Assembly (NCBI RefSeq): GCF_001425685.1 | Contig: NZ_LMCY01000026.1 | Location: 170,779 to 215,588, forward strand | Reading direction: 5' to 3' | Origin: Massilia sp. Root335 | GTDB lineage: Bacteria > Pseudomonadota > Gammaproteobacteria > Burkholderiales > Burkholderiaceae_D | DNA: 44,810 nucleotides | Notes under the pieces: model-generated | Seen by the model: only the letters and a program-made list of their open reading frames with translations | Told to the model about the DNA's origin: nothing | Database searches by the model: none | Translations under genes and position numbers: made by a program | Shown here: positions 33,684 through 43,026 of the stretch, piece by piece | Position numbering within the stretch: position 1 is the first letter of the stretch | How the letters are laid out: each line of letters starts with the position of its first letter

Positions 33684-34040
33684 CTAGAACATCTGGTAGA
33701 CATAGGGCGACAGCGCCGCCCGCGGTCGCGCCGCGACGTGCAGTTCGTGCAGCGCCCGCGCCGCCTCGGCCACGCGCGGCGCGAGCGCTGCCAGCTCGGG
33801 ATGCCCGTGCGCGCGCCAGTGCGCGGCGAGGCGCGCGCCGAACTCGTCGGCATCGAGGCACGACGGCGCCAGGAAATCGCCGAGGCCCATCGTCGTGCGC
33901 GTGCGCTGCGTGTAATAGCTGGCCAGGCGCGGGTTCGGGCCCAGCGGGAACGGCACCTGGCCGGGCACGCAGCCGGCGGTCAGGGCGTCGAACAGCGGCG
34001 CCGCAAGATCGCGCACGGCCGCGTCGTCAATCGAGCTCAT
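33684..34040 (-). CDS. Unrecognised 118-residue protein in the carbamoyltransferase unit
   Basis: I do not recognise a family. ATG at 34040 follows a strong GGAGG at 7 bases and overlaps the carbamoyltransferase stop by 14 bp, so it is very likely translated. The protein is soluble-looking, mainly helical, with a Pro/Gly-rich early segment (GQVPFPLGPNPRLASYYTQ) and Tyr-rich ends (SPYVYQMF). No signal peptide or membrane segment. Its fixed place between a carbamoyltransferase and an FGE-like protein suggests a helper or carrier for that pathway (inference). Confidence 0.7.
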   Translation of the reverse strand: MSSIDDAAVRDLAAPLFDALTAGCVPGQVPFPLGPNPRLASYYTQRTRTTMGLGDFLAPSCLDADEFGARLAAHWRAHGHPELAALAPRVAEAARALHELHVAARPRAALSPYVYQMF

Positions 34041-35889
34041 AGGTCTTCCTCCAGTCTTCGTCATCCGCCAGCGGCGGCTGTTCGCGGCGCCACAACACGA
34101 CGTCTTCCAGCACCAGCAGATCCATCTCCGTGCGCATGAAGCAGCGGTAGGCATCCTGCGGACTGCACACGATCGGCTCGCCGCGCACGTTGAACGACGT
34201 GTTCACGAGCAGCGGGCAGCCGGTCAGCCGTTCGAACGCTTCGAGCAGCGCGCGGAATTCCGGATGGCCGTCGCGATCCACGGTCTGGATCCGCGCCGAG
34301 TAGTCGACGTGCGTGATGGCCGGGACGTCGCTGCGGGGCTGGTTGATGACGGCCATCATGTCGTCGTCGCCGGCCTCGAACGCCCCTGTATCCATCGGCA
34401 GCCGGCGCATGTCGTTCACCGGCGCCACCATCAGCATGTAGGGACTGTCGCCGTCAAGATCGAAGTACTCGACGCAGCGCTCGCGCAGCACGGCCGGTGC
34501 GAATGGGCGGAACGATTCGCGGAACTTGATCTTGAGGTTCATGGTGGCCTGCGTGCGCGGGTTGCGCGGATCGCCGAGGATCGAACGCGCGCCCAGCGCG
34601 CGCGGCCCGAACTCCATCCGTCCCGACAGCCAGCCGACGATCCTGCCGGCCGCAAGCTGCTCGGCCACGAGGGCCAGGCGCTCGCCGCGCTCGGGAATGC
34701 GCCGGTACGGATAGCCCTTGCGGTCGAGGAAGGCGAGAATTTCCTCGCTCGAATAGCGTGGTCCGAGATAGCTGCCGCGCTGGGCGTCGCCGGCGCCGGG
34801 CGCGCGCCGGCGCGGGGCCTCGAACGCCATGTGATGCGCCAGCAGGGCCGCGCCGAGCGCGCCGCCGGCGTCCCCGGCGGCCGGCTGGATCCAGATACCG
34901 TCGAAGATGCCGGCCGCGGCCAGCTTGCCGTTGGCGACGCAGTTCAGCGCCACGCCGCCGGCCAGCACGAGCCGGCTTTCTCCGCTCAGGCGGCGCAGGT
35001 GGCGCGCCGTCTTGAGCACGATCTCCTCGGTCACCTGCTGGATGCTGGCCGCGAGGTCCATCTCGCGCCGCGTGATGGGCGTTTCGGGCTGGCGCGCCGG
35101 GCCGTCGAACAGGTCGGCGAAGCGCGGGCCCGGCATCGCCATCCCGTCCAGCCAGCCGAAGAACGCCATATCCAGCCGGTACGAACCGTCGGTGCGGACG
35201 TCGATCAGGTGGTCGCGGATGCGCCCGGCGTAACGCGGACGGCCGTAAGGCGCGAGGCCCATCAGCTTGTACTCGCCGGAATTGACCTTGAAGCCGCAGA
35301 AGCTCGTGAAGGCGCTGTACAGCAGGCCGAGCGAATGCGGGTAGTCGATCTCGGCGAACAGCTCGAGCTTGCGGCCGTGGCCGACGCCGAGCGTCGTCGT
35401 GGCCCATTCGCCCACGCCGTCGATGGTCAGCACGGCGGCGCTGTCGAACGGCGACGGGTAGAAGGCGCTGGCGGCGTGCGCCATATGGTGCTCGGCGAAC
35501 AGCACGCGGCCGGCGCGGCCCGGCGTGCCGAGCGTCTGCCGGACGTGCTCGTTCACCCAGATCTTATCGCCCAGCACGGCCCCCGCCGCCTGCGCGAACA
35601 GGGCGCGCGCGCCGGGCGCATCGCCGCGGACGGCGCCGGCGCAGGCGTTCTGCACGACGCGGTCGAACGTCAGCAGCGGATTGTCGTAGAAGACGATCGC
35701 ATCGAGGTCGGCGGCGTCGACGAAGCCTTCCTCGAGACAGTAATTGATGGCGTTGGCGGGAAACGACGGATCGTGCTTGCGGCGCGTGAAGCGCTCCTCT
35801 TGCGCGGCCGCGACGATCGCGCCGCCCTGCACCAGCGCCGCCGCCGCGTCATGGTAATAGCCGGCGATGCCCAGGATGGTCTTGGCCAT
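34027..35889 (-). CDS. O-carbamoyltransferase (NodU/CmcH/TobZ family)
   Basis: 620-residue enzyme that makes carbamoyl-adenylate from carbamoyl phosphate and ATP and moves the carbamoyl group to a hydroxyl of a sugar or antibiotic. It starts ILGIAGYYHDAAAALV. The HxxxH metal motif is His134 and His138 (EHHMAHAASAF), with Asp157 (LTIDGVGEW) and Asp340 (AAGDAGGALG) at spacings that fit the metal site known from TobZ. The C-terminal domain has MEFGPRALGARSIL and NTSFNVRGEPIV. It starts 9 bp after the SGNH gene with GAGGGG as ribosome binding site. Both domains look complete; acceptor unknown. Confidence 0.92.
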   Translation of the reverse strand: MAKTILGIAGYYHDAAAALVQGGAIVAAAQEERFTRRKHDPSFPANAINYCLEEGFVDAADLDAIVFYDNPLLTFDRVVQNACAGAVRGDAPGARALFAQAAGAVLGDKIWVNEHVRQTLGTPGRAGRVLFAEHHMAHAASAFYPSPFDSAAVLTIDGVGEWATTTLGVGHGRKLELFAEIDYPHSLGLLYSAFTSFCGFKVNSGEYKLMGLAPYGRPRYAGRIRDHLIDVRTDGSYRLDMAFFGWLDGMAMPGPRFADLFDGPARQPETPITRREMDLAASIQQVTEEIVLKTARHLRRLSGESRLVLAGGVALNCVANGKLAAAGIFDGIWIQPAAGDAGGALGAALLAHHMAFEAPRRRAPGAGDAQRGSYLGPRYSSEEILAFLDRKGYPYRRIPERGERLALVAEQLAAGRIVGWLSGRMEFGPRALGARSILGDPRNPRTQATMNLKIKFRESFRPFAPAVLRERCVEYFDLDGDSPYMLMVAPVNDMRRLPMDTGAFEAGDDDMMAVINQPRSDVPAITHVDYSARIQTVDRDGHPEFRALLEAFERLTGCPLLVNTSFNVRGEPIVCSPQDAYRCFMRTEMDLLVLEDVVLWRREQPPLADDEDWRKTYELD

Positions 35890-35898
35890 GGCGCCCCC

Positions 35899-36915
35899 TC
35901 AGCTCGCGCGGGCCAGTTGCGCGCCCAGCAGCGCGGCGACGACGGGTTCGAGCGAGCGCGCGAGGGCATCGTGGCCGGCCGGCGTGAAATGGATGTCTGT
36001 TTCCCAGCGCAGGCGGCGCCGCGTCGCGGGCGCGATGCGCAGCAGGTCGGGCAGCGGATCGTGCAGGCGGCAGCCGAGTTCGGCGGCCAGTTCGGCAAAG
36101 CGGGCCTGGTACGGCGCGGCATCGCAGGTCTCGTCGAGATGCTGCGGCAACGGCAGCGGCATCAGCACCACGGGCCGGTCGAGCGCGCGCACCCATTGCG
36201 TCAGGATCGCGCGCATCAGGCGCCAGGCCGGCGTGGCGGGCGAATCGTAATGCGGCAGCGGCTGGTATTGAGTGAGGTGCTGGACCATGTCGCGCATGCC
36301 AAGCCTGGTGATCATCTTGCGCAGCAGGAGGAAGCGCCCGCCCTGGTCCACCGCCGCGGCCTGGGCGGCGTCGAGTTCGTGTTCCTCGTACGGTTCGCGC
36401 CGCGGCGGCACGTGGCACAGCCGCAAGGCGTCGTTCTCCAGCCGGAAGTACGGCTTGGCGTAGATGCGCTCGATGCCATGTTCGTCGCGGTGCGGACGGA
36501 ATTGCGCGGCGACGCGCCGGATGTTCTCGACGAAGACGGCGATCACGACGAGGTCGTGCTCGATGTCGCGGGCGAATTCGCGCCAGATGAGATATTGCTG
36601 GTCGGTGCCCGTCGACGACAGGCCGAAATTGTAGAACTCGACGGGCGGCGTGCCGGCGTCGGGCAGCCGCGTTTCCAGCAGATCCGTATAGCGCTGGCGG
36701 TTGGGCACGGCGTCGCCGGCCGTGAACGAATCGCCGAACACGAGTACCCGCCGGTGCCCGGGCGTGCGCGCCCGCACGAAGGGCCGATCGGCGCGGAACC
36801 CCTGTTCGTTGACCTGCATGAGATATCCCCCGCCTTCATGCGGAATCCGCACCCGCAGGCGGGGGATGTAGCGATAGCCGACGACAGGGTGGTATTCGTA
36901 TAATTGCCTCATCAT
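35899..36915 (-). CDS. SGNH/GDSL hydrolase family protein
   Basis: 338-residue esterase or O-acyltransferase-like protein. Catalytic Ser63 lies in VFGDSFTAGD; the C-terminal Asp-x-His is Asp307 and His309 in ETDIHFTPAGH, the form seen in AlgJ/AlgX-like and other polymer-modifying SGNH proteins. No clear signal peptide. ATG at 36915 is taken, but the next codon is also ATG (36912) and is better spaced from GAGGAA. First gene of the unit SGNH-carbamoyltransferase-unknown-FGE-like. SGNH plus carbamoyltransferase pairs occur in several bacteria near cell-surface or natural-product genes. Substrate unknown. Confidence 0.85.
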   Translation of the reverse strand: MMRQLYEYHPVVGYRYIPRLRVRIPHEGGGYLMQVNEQGFRADRPFVRARTPGHRRVLVFGDSFTAGDAVPNRQRYTDLLETRLPDAGTPPVEFYNFGLSSTGTDQQYLIWREFARDIEHDLVVIAVFVENIRRVAAQFRPHRDEHGIERIYAKPYFRLENDALRLCHVPPRREPYEEHELDAAQAAAVDQGGRFLLLRKMITRLGMRDMVQHLTQYQPLPHYDSPATPAWRLMRAILTQWVRALDRPVVLMPLPLPQHLDETCDAAPYQARFAELAAELGCRLHDPLPDLLRIAPATRRRLRWETDIHFTPAGHDALARSLEPVVAALLGAQLARAS

Positions 36916-37387
36916 TTCCTCGTGTGGTCTTTTCGGACGAAATGATGATGCGTTATTTGATTGTGAGGATTTTTATGCAACCTCAAATTCTCGATTCCCA
37001 ATGAAATAACGGATTCGTTTCCTCTCATATATTATTTTTGGAAAAGTATTTAAACGCAGAAACGAAATGCGCCGCACTGCGTTTCATTGGCGCCGCACAA
37101 AATCGGCGTCGGCAAGATCACCCATATTTATGCGGTTGCCCGCAGCACTGGAACGCTCTGCGCAGGGCTGCGGCAGTGCGCGGTGGATGGCACGACGGAA
37201 TTCTTGGTTTAGGAAAATAGAAAAGCGGATACGCAAATTGAACAACGGGGCCGAGCATGCGACCATCGACTTTTCACCACAATGGTTTATTGATCCGATA
37301 CCTGATGGTGTTTTTGATCGGCTATGTTCTATTTTCTATTTATGCCCGTGCCGATACCCGACACCATCGATTGGGCGCACGGTCCGC
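36916..37387. other. 472-bp gap without a supported gene; AT-rich promoter region
   Basis: The first 150 bp (to about 37065) are AT-rich, include TTGTGAGG facing CCTCAAAT as a small dyad (36960-36988), and probably hold the promoter of the SGNH unit on the minus strand, though no clean -35/-10 pair stands out. The rest has short open frames on both strands with no ribosome binding sites or recognisable protein; one near 37290 encodes a hydrophobic stretch (MVFLIGYVLFSIYARAD) that may be a relic. It lies before the 3' end of the heme oxygenase gene. Confidence 0.5.
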
Positions 37388-37996
37388 TCAGACGATTTCC
37401 GAATGCGGATCGGCCCGCAATTCGAGAATGCGGTCGAATGCCGCGCACGCGCCGGCGCAGGCGTCCGCGATCTCGGCCGGCGTGCGCACATTGGCGCGCA
37501 GCGCCTGCATGAAGGCACGCCAGCGGGGGCCGGGGCCGCCGGCGTCGCCCTTCAGGTAGCGCAGCCGGTGCGGCGCCAGGCGCGCGCGCAAGCGTCCGTA
37601 CAGCACGGCGCCGCCCAGTTGCGAGCCTTCGATCACGTAGTGCACGCCCCAGCGGTAGGCGGGGCTGGCCCCTGCTGGCCACGCGTCCGTGAGCGTGTCC
37701 CTGGCGCCATGCACCGGTACGCCCGCCTCGGCCAGATCGGTCTCGATCAGGCCGAGCCACGCGCCATGATCGAAAGCCGGGCCGTCCGCAAAGCCGGCCA
37801 GCCACGCGTGCAGCGGACCGAGCCAGGCGCGCAGCAGGGCCAGGTGGGCCGTGTAGTCGTCCAGCGAGGCGTCGGGGGCGCCGATGGGCAGGCCGCTGTC
37901 GAGCGCCGCGTGGCGCGTGGCGGTGGCTGCGCGCAGGGCGGCCAATGGATCGGCAGCGTGCGCGGCGGCGTGCGCGGCATCGAGAGAGCGGGTCAT
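37388..37996 (-). CDS. Biliverdin-producing heme oxygenase (BphO/HemO type)
   Basis: 202-residue helical enzyme that opens heme to biliverdin, iron and CO. The proximal heme ligand is probably His29 (LRAATATRHAALDSGLP); the distal helix glycines are in YVIEGSQLGGAVLYGRL, and YLKGDAGGPGPRWRAF follows. Such genes often sit next to a bacteriophytochrome, for which biliverdin is the chromophore, or in iron-uptake loci; neither is adjacent here. Monocistronic, ending before the AT-rich gap and starting 74 bp downstream of greB on the same strand. Confidence 0.85.
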   Translation of the reverse strand: MTRSLDAAHAAAHAADPLAALRAATATRHAALDSGLPIGAPDASLDDYTAHLALLRAWLGPLHAWLAGFADGPAFDHGAWLGLIETDLAEAGVPVHGARDTLTDAWPAGASPAYRWGVHYVIEGSQLGGAVLYGRLRARLAPHRLRYLKGDAGGPGPRWRAFMQALRANVRTPAEIADACAGACAAFDRILELRADPHSEIV

Positions 37997-38070
37997 GGGA
38001 TGGACAGGGTGAAACCGGGCATCTTATCAGCGGCGGCAATCCCGCGCCGCATGGCATGCGAGCGGCACCG

Positions 38071-38640
<570 letters not shown>

Positions 38641-38720
38641 GCGTGTATTGTAGCGCCTTCGACAACACGCACGCGCATGCGGCGTGCCGGTCCCGCGCCG
38701 GTTTCCCGTATCATGAGGTC

Positions 38721-39317
38721 ATGACACGCGCCCTTCCACGCAGCCGGATGTTCGCGCCACTGGTGTATCTGGCGGCCGTGGTGCTGCTCGTCGAGGAATG
38801 GTGCTGGGATACCGGCATGCGCCTGACGCGTGCCCTCGCGCGCTGGCCCGCGCTGGCGGCGCTGGAGGTCCGCGTGCGCACGCTGCCGCCGTACGGTGCC
38901 CTGTGCGCCTTCGTGCTCCCCGGCCTGCTGCTGCTGCCCGTCAAGGTCCTGGCGGTCGTCGCCATCGCCCATGGCCACGCGCTGTCCGGCATCGCGACCA
39001 TCGTGCTGGCCAAGATCGGTGGCGCGGCCGTGGTGGCCCGGCTGTACGTGCTGACGTTGCCGACCTTGCTCGCGGTCGGATGGTTCGCGCGCTGCCACGG
39101 CTGGTTCATGGTGGCCAGGGCCCGTTGCCTGGATTACCTGCGCACGAGCCACGCCTACCACCTGGCCGGCCGCGCGCTGCGCGGACTGCGGATCGGCCTC
39201 AGGCGCGTGCTGCGGCGGCTGCATCCGCACCGGGCCGACGCGCAAGGCCGCCATGCCAGCCGCACCATGCGGGTGCTGCGCCGCTTCGTGGTCCAGTGGC
39301 GCGCGCGCCGGCGCTAA
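38721..39317 (+). CDS. Small multi-pass membrane protein of unknown function
   Basis: 198 residues. Three to four hydrophobic segments (about 10-30, 55-78, 82-100 and 105-122) are followed by an Arg/His-rich cytoplasmic tail of about 65 residues, many of them in RxxR patterns (LRIGLRRVLRRLHPH). ATG at 38721 is chosen because the longer frame upstream overlaps the greB start region and has no family support. Divergent from greB, 12 bp before the two-component kinase gene, so perhaps cotranscribed with it. I do not recognise a family. Confidence 0.65.
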   Translation: MTRALPRSRMFAPLVYLAAVVLLVEEWCWDTGMRLTRALARWPALAALEVRVRTLPPYGALCAFVLPGLLLLPVKVLAVVAIAHGHALSGIATIVLAKIGGAAVVARLYVLTLPTLLAVGWFARCHGWFMVARARCLDYLRTSHAYHLAGRALRGLRIGLRRVLRRLHPHRADAQGRHASRTMRVLRRFVVQWRARRR

Positions 39318-39329
39318 CCGACAAACGAT

Positions 39330-40454
39330 ATGAACATGAGTCCAGACACCCGCAGCCGCAGCCCCCGCGCCGCGCAAACGCAGGCGGCCCCGCCCGCGCA
39401 GTCTCCCGCCCCCGGCCTCGTCTACCAGTTCGTGCTGCGCGCCGACGGCACCATGGCCTACCCGCACCTGAGCGAGGGTTGCACGGCGCTGCTGGGCGTG
39501 TCGGCGTCCGAACTGCAACAGGACCCGGAATGCTTCGTGCGGCTGATCCTGCCCGACGACCGCGCAGGCTGGCGCGAGGCGATGGCGGCGTCGAAGGCGA
39601 CGCTGGCCGCGTGGAACTGGGAAGGCCGCATCTGCGCCCGCGGCTGGAACGACGTCAAATGGATCAGCCTGCGCGCGACGCCGCTGCCGCTGATGGACGG
39701 CGGCGTGCAGTGGGACGGCATCATGACCAACATCACCGCGAGCAAGCTGGAGCAGGAAGAAACCCGGCGTTCGCGCGCGCGCCTTGCCGAACTGACGGAC
39801 CACATCCAGCAGGTCAAGGAACAGGAGCGGGCCCGCATCGCGCGCGAGATCCACGACGACCTGGGCGGCAACCTCACGGCGATCAAGATGGCCCTCGCCA
39901 TGCTGTCCGCGCGCCTGCCCGACGATCCCGCCCTGCGCGACAAGGCCGATTACCTGGACGACCTCGTCGACCGCACGATCGAGGCCGTGCATCGCATCTC
40001 GCTGGACCTGCGTCCCGGCACGCTCGACCTGGGGCTCGTCGCCGCCCTCGAGTGGCAGGCGCGCGAATTCGAAAAGCAGATGGGCATCGCCTGCGTGTTC
40101 CGCAGCGCCGACAAGGACATCGACCTCGACCCGGACCAGGCGGTCGCGCTGTTCCGCATCGTCCAGGAGGCGCTGACGAATATCGCCAAGCACGCCGGCG
40201 CCACGCGCGTGACGGTGAGCCTACGCCGCCTGCGCCAGCACCTGACGCTCAGCATCTGCGATAATGGCCGCGGCATCACGCCCGCCGACCGTCTCAAGCC
40301 GCAATCGTTCGGCCTGCGCGGCATGAGCGAACGCGCCCGCGCGCTGGGCGGCACGCTCGCCTTGTCGCAGGCGCCCGGAGGTGGCACGATGGTCGTCGTC
40401 AAGATCAGTCTGGCCGCCGCCGCGGCCGGACGCAGCGAATCCACCCGAGCATGA
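39330..40454 (+). CDS. PAS-containing sensor histidine kinase, NarL/DesK class (HisKA_3)
   Basis: 374-residue soluble kinase. A disordered Pro/Ala N-terminus is followed by one PAS-like domain (about 30-135, from VYQFVLRADGTM to GIMTNITASKLEQ), then the dimerisation/phosphoacceptor helix with His175 (AREIHDDLGGNLTAIKMAL) and the ATPase domain (FRIVQEALTNIAKHAGA, DNGRGI, GLRGMSERARALGG). No membrane segments, so it senses a cytoplasmic signal. Its stop overlaps the regulator start (ATGA at 40451-40454). Met3 is an alternative start. Confidence 0.93.
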   Translation: MNMSPDTRSRSPRAAQTQAAPPAQSPAPGLVYQFVLRADGTMAYPHLSEGCTALLGVSASELQQDPECFVRLILPDDRAGWREAMAASKATLAAWNWEGRICARGWNDVKWISLRATPLPLMDGGVQWDGIMTNITASKLEQEETRRSRARLAELTDHIQQVKEQERARIAREIHDDLGGNLTAIKMALAMLSARLPDDPALRDKADYLDDLVDRTIEAVHRISLDLRPGTLDLGLVAALEWQAREFEKQMGIACVFRSADKDIDLDPDQAVALFRIVQEALTNIAKHAGATRVTVSLRRLRQHLTLSICDNGRGITPADRLKPQSFGLRGMSERARALGGTLALSQAPGGGTMVVVKISLAAAAAGRSESTRA

Positions 40455-41098
40455 CAGAAAAAGCCAGCATCCGCGTTTTTATTGCAGACGACCACGCCAT
40501 CGTGCGTGAAGGCCTGAAGCAGATCCTCGCCGAACAGCGCGACATCGTCGTGGCGGGCGAAGCCGAGACCGGTCTCGACGCCGTCAAGCTGTTCCGCAAG
40601 TCGCGCTGCAACGTGCTGCTGCTCGACATCTCCCTGCCCGACCGCAACGGCATCGAAGTGCTCAAGCAGATCAAGAGCGAGAAGCCGGAACTGGCCGTGC
40701 TGATGCTGTCCATGCACCGCGAAGACCAGTACGCGATCCGCTCGCTGAAGGCGGGCGCCGCCGGCTACCTGACGAAGCAGAGCGCGCCGAAGGAACTCGT
40801 CAACGCGATCCGCCAGGTGGCGGACGGCCAGCGCTACGTCAGCGCGCAACTGGCCCAGGTGCTGGCGGCCCAGCTCGGCGAAAACCACGACGCGCCGGCG
40901 CACGAAGGACTGTCCGACCGCGAATACCAGACCCTCACCATGATCGCCTCCGGCAAGACCGTCAGCGAGATCGCGCGCGAACTCTCGCTGTCGGTGAAGA
41001 CGGTCAGCGAATACCGCTCGCGCCTGCTGGCCAAGATGAAACTCAAGACCAGTGCCGAACTCACGCATTACGCGATTCGCAATCAGCTGATCGATTAA
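40451..41098 (+). CDS. NarL/FixJ-family response regulator
   Basis: 215-residue transcription factor paired with the overlapping kinase gene. The receiver has Asp13-Asp14, phosphorylation site Asp59 (LLLDISLPDRNG) and Lys109 (YLTKQSA). The LuxR-type helix-turn-helix is at the C-terminus (LSDREYQTLTMIASGKTVSEIA, SVKTVSEYRSRLLAKM). UvrY/NarL-like in architecture; targets unknown. Confidence 0.95.
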   Translation: MTEKASIRVFIADDHAIVREGLKQILAEQRDIVVAGEAETGLDAVKLFRKSRCNVLLLDISLPDRNGIEVLKQIKSEKPELAVLMLSMHREDQYAIRSLKAGAAGYLTKQSAPKELVNAIRQVADGQRYVSAQLAQVLAAQLGENHDAPAHEGLSDREYQTLTMIASGKTVSEIARELSLSVKTVSEYRSRLLAKMKLKTSAELTHYAIRNQLID

Positions 41099-41105
41099 AC
41101 TGTCC

Positions 41106-41174
41106 GGTGGGCACGTGCCCACGCGTTACGCCAACACATCGCGAACGTTGCGCGTGGGCGGAGGGCCGCCCACC
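41106..41174. repeat. Nested palindromic intergenic repeat, copy 4 (divergent)
   Basis: GGTGGGC-ACGT-GCCCACGCG (41106-41125) faces CGCGTGGGC...GCCCACC (41151-41174). It keeps the two-level symmetry of the other copies but has a shorter arm loop and no CCCTAC core. It starts 7 bp after the response regulator stop, in front of the diguanylate cyclase gene. Confidence 0.75.
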
Positions 41175-41292
41175 TGCCGCTGTCATTACAGTCCGTGAGA
41201 CTGCGTGGTAATTGCGCGCTTGTTCAACGGTTTGATTTTTTGTCAGCGGCATACCATGGTGACAATAAGAATTCCATATTGCAACGTCCAAA

Positions 41293-42861
41293 ATGTCCAG
41301 CTCACAACGCCCGCCGGGGGATCCCGGCCAGAATCCAGCGGAAATCGCACGCGAAGCGTTCCGCCGGCTCGCCACGCGGCGCATCGCGCCGACGCCGGAC
41401 GCCTACCGCGAGATCTATAACGAGATCGCCGGCGTCGACGTCCTGCCGCCGCCATCCGATCCGGGCGCGGAGAACGTCCTGTCCGCCTTTGCGCACCGGC
41501 TGGCCGACACCCCGGGCGAACTGGCCGAGTTCGGCGTCCGCTTCAACCGCGCCGTCAAGCAGCGCGACTGGGACGGCTATGCGCGCCTGCTTTCGCAACT
41601 GGCCGAGAAACACCTGCGCCGCCATACCCACCCCGCCCTTGCGCTGGGCGCCGAGAACGGCGAAGCGAAGCTGCTGCGCGACCTGCTCAGCCGCACGCTG
41701 ACGTTCGCCGTCGCATCACTGCTGGCGGGCACGCCGAACCTGTCCGGCGAGGCGGAATCGCTGGGCGCCGCCGTCAAGGCCGCCCACGGCGAGGATGCGC
41801 TGCAGGAAATCGCCGGGCGTTTGAAGGACCTGTGCTACCAGATCGAACTCAAGAGCGGTGACACGGCCGAACAGCAGGAGCTGCTGCTGCGCCTGTTCAA
41901 GCTGTTGCTGGAGAACGTGTCCGAACTGCTGGACGACGACAGCTGGATGCGCGGCCAGATCGCCGCCGTGCAGGACCTCATCGCCGGCCCGCTCGACCAC
42001 CGCGCGCTGGAAGACGCGACGCGCAGCCTCAAGGATGTCATCTACAAGCAGGGCCAGCTGAAACACGGCATCGCGGACGTCAAGGCGACCGTCAAGAACA
42101 TGATGATGACGTTCATCGACCGGCTCGGTTCGGTGGCGGCGTCGACCGGCGACTTCCACGAAAAGATCGGCGGCTTTTCCGAGCGCATCCGTCACGCCGG
42201 CAACATCGAAGAACTCAACGAGGTGCTGGAAGAAGTGCTGCGCGAGACCAGGCTCGTGCAGGCCGAGGCGATGGCATCGCGCGACCGCATGGTGGCCGCG
42301 CACCAGGAAGTGCAGGAAGCGGAGGCGCGCATCAAGGATCTGGAAGCGAAGCTGCAACATATGAGCGAGCTGGTGCGCGAAGACCAGCTGACGGGCAGCC
42401 TCAACCGCCGCGGCCTGGACGACGTGTTCGAGCGCGAGAGCGCGCGCGCCGACCGCCGCGGCACGCCGCTGTGCGTGGCCCTGCTCGACCTGGACAATTT
42501 CAAGAAGCTCAACGACACCTATGGCCACCTGGCCGGCGACAACGCCCTGCGCCACCTCGTGAAGATTGTCCGCGATACATTGCGCTCGATGGACGTGATC
42601 GCCCGCTTCGGCGGCGAGGAGTTCCTCATCCTGTTGCCGGAAACGAATGTCGAGGCGGCCTCGGCCGCGATGGTGCGGGTGCAGCGCGAACTGACCAAGC
42701 ATTTCTTCCTGCACGAAAACGAGAAGATGCTGATCACGTTCTCGTGCGGCGTGGCCCTGCGCCATCCGAACGAGGACCAGGCCAGCCTGATGTCGCGCGC
42801 GGACCGGGCCATGTACCAGGCCAAGCAAACGGGGAAGAACCGCGTGGTGGTGGCCGAGTAA
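41293..42861 (+). CDS. Diguanylate cyclase (GGDEF) with long helical N-terminal sensor region
   Basis: 522-residue enzyme that makes cyclic-di-GMP. The active site is GGEEF at residues 440-444 and the inhibitory I-site RSMD at 431-434, five residues upstream, so it is probably active and product-inhibited. Residues 1-370 have no membrane segment and are mostly helical, ending in a coiled coil (about 315-362) that leads into DQLTGSLNRRGLDDVF; the N-terminal region (AREAFRRLATRRIAPTPDAYREIYNEI) resembles that of other betaproteobacterial cytoplasmic cyclases. Neighbouring flagellin suggests control of the motile/sessile switch (inference). A terminator follows. Confidence 0.94.
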   Translation: MSSSQRPPGDPGQNPAEIAREAFRRLATRRIAPTPDAYREIYNEIAGVDVLPPPSDPGAENVLSAFAHRLADTPGELAEFGVRFNRAVKQRDWDGYARLLSQLAEKHLRRHTHPALALGAENGEAKLLRDLLSRTLTFAVASLLAGTPNLSGEAESLGAAVKAAHGEDALQEIAGRLKDLCYQIELKSGDTAEQQELLLRLFKLLLENVSELLDDDSWMRGQIAAVQDLIAGPLDHRALEDATRSLKDVIYKQGQLKHGIADVKATVKNMMMTFIDRLGSVAASTGDFHEKIGGFSERIRHAGNIEELNEVLEEVLRETRLVQAEAMASRDRMVAAHQEVQEAEARIKDLEAKLQHMSELVREDQLTGSLNRRGLDDVFERESARADRRGTPLCVALLDLDNFKKLNDTYGHLAGDNALRHLVKIVRDTLRSMDVIARFGGEEFLILLPETNVEAASAAMVRVQRELTKHFFLHENEKMLITFSCGVALRHPNEDQASLMSRADRAMYQAKQTGKNRVVVAE

Positions 42862-42877
42862 CGGGCGCCACGCGAAC

Positions 42878-42907
42878 GCCGCCACGCCCACGCGTCGGCG
42901 GCTTTTT
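42878..42907 (+). terminator. Intrinsic terminator after the diguanylate cyclase gene
   Basis: GCCGCC (42878-42883), 13-base loop, GGCGGC (42897-42902), then TTTTT. It begins 16 bp after the stop codon. Confidence 0.75.
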
Positions 42908-42942
42908 ATTGTCCGGCACCAAAAAAATAATTTTTTTCGCCC

Positions 42943-42969
42943 TAAAGTTCCCGAATTCAGCGCCGCCAA
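42943..42969 (+). promoter_or_regulatory. Sigma-28 (FliA)-like promoter 1 of flagellin
   Basis: TAAAGTTC, 11 bp, GCCGCCAA, close to the FliA consensus TAAAGTTT-N11-GCCGATAA. A run AAAAAAATAATTTTTTT (42921-42937) just upstream could serve as an UP-type element or bend. About 185 bp before the flagellin start. Confidence 0.6.
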
Positions 42970-43026
42970 GACAAGCCCGCCCCGCACGATGACACAAAAA
43001 TTTCGGTTTTTTTCGCTCTACCCCTC

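Noticed and set aside
36916..37387. Possible small genes in the gap before the heme oxygenase gene
   Set aside because: Short frames lack ribosome binding sites and recognisable residues; only a hydrophobic stretch near 37290 is notable and may be chance or a relic.
37388..37996. Bacteriophytochrome module with the heme oxygenase
   Set aside because: No phytochrome gene is adjacent; the PAS kinase at 39330 lacks GAF and PHY domains.
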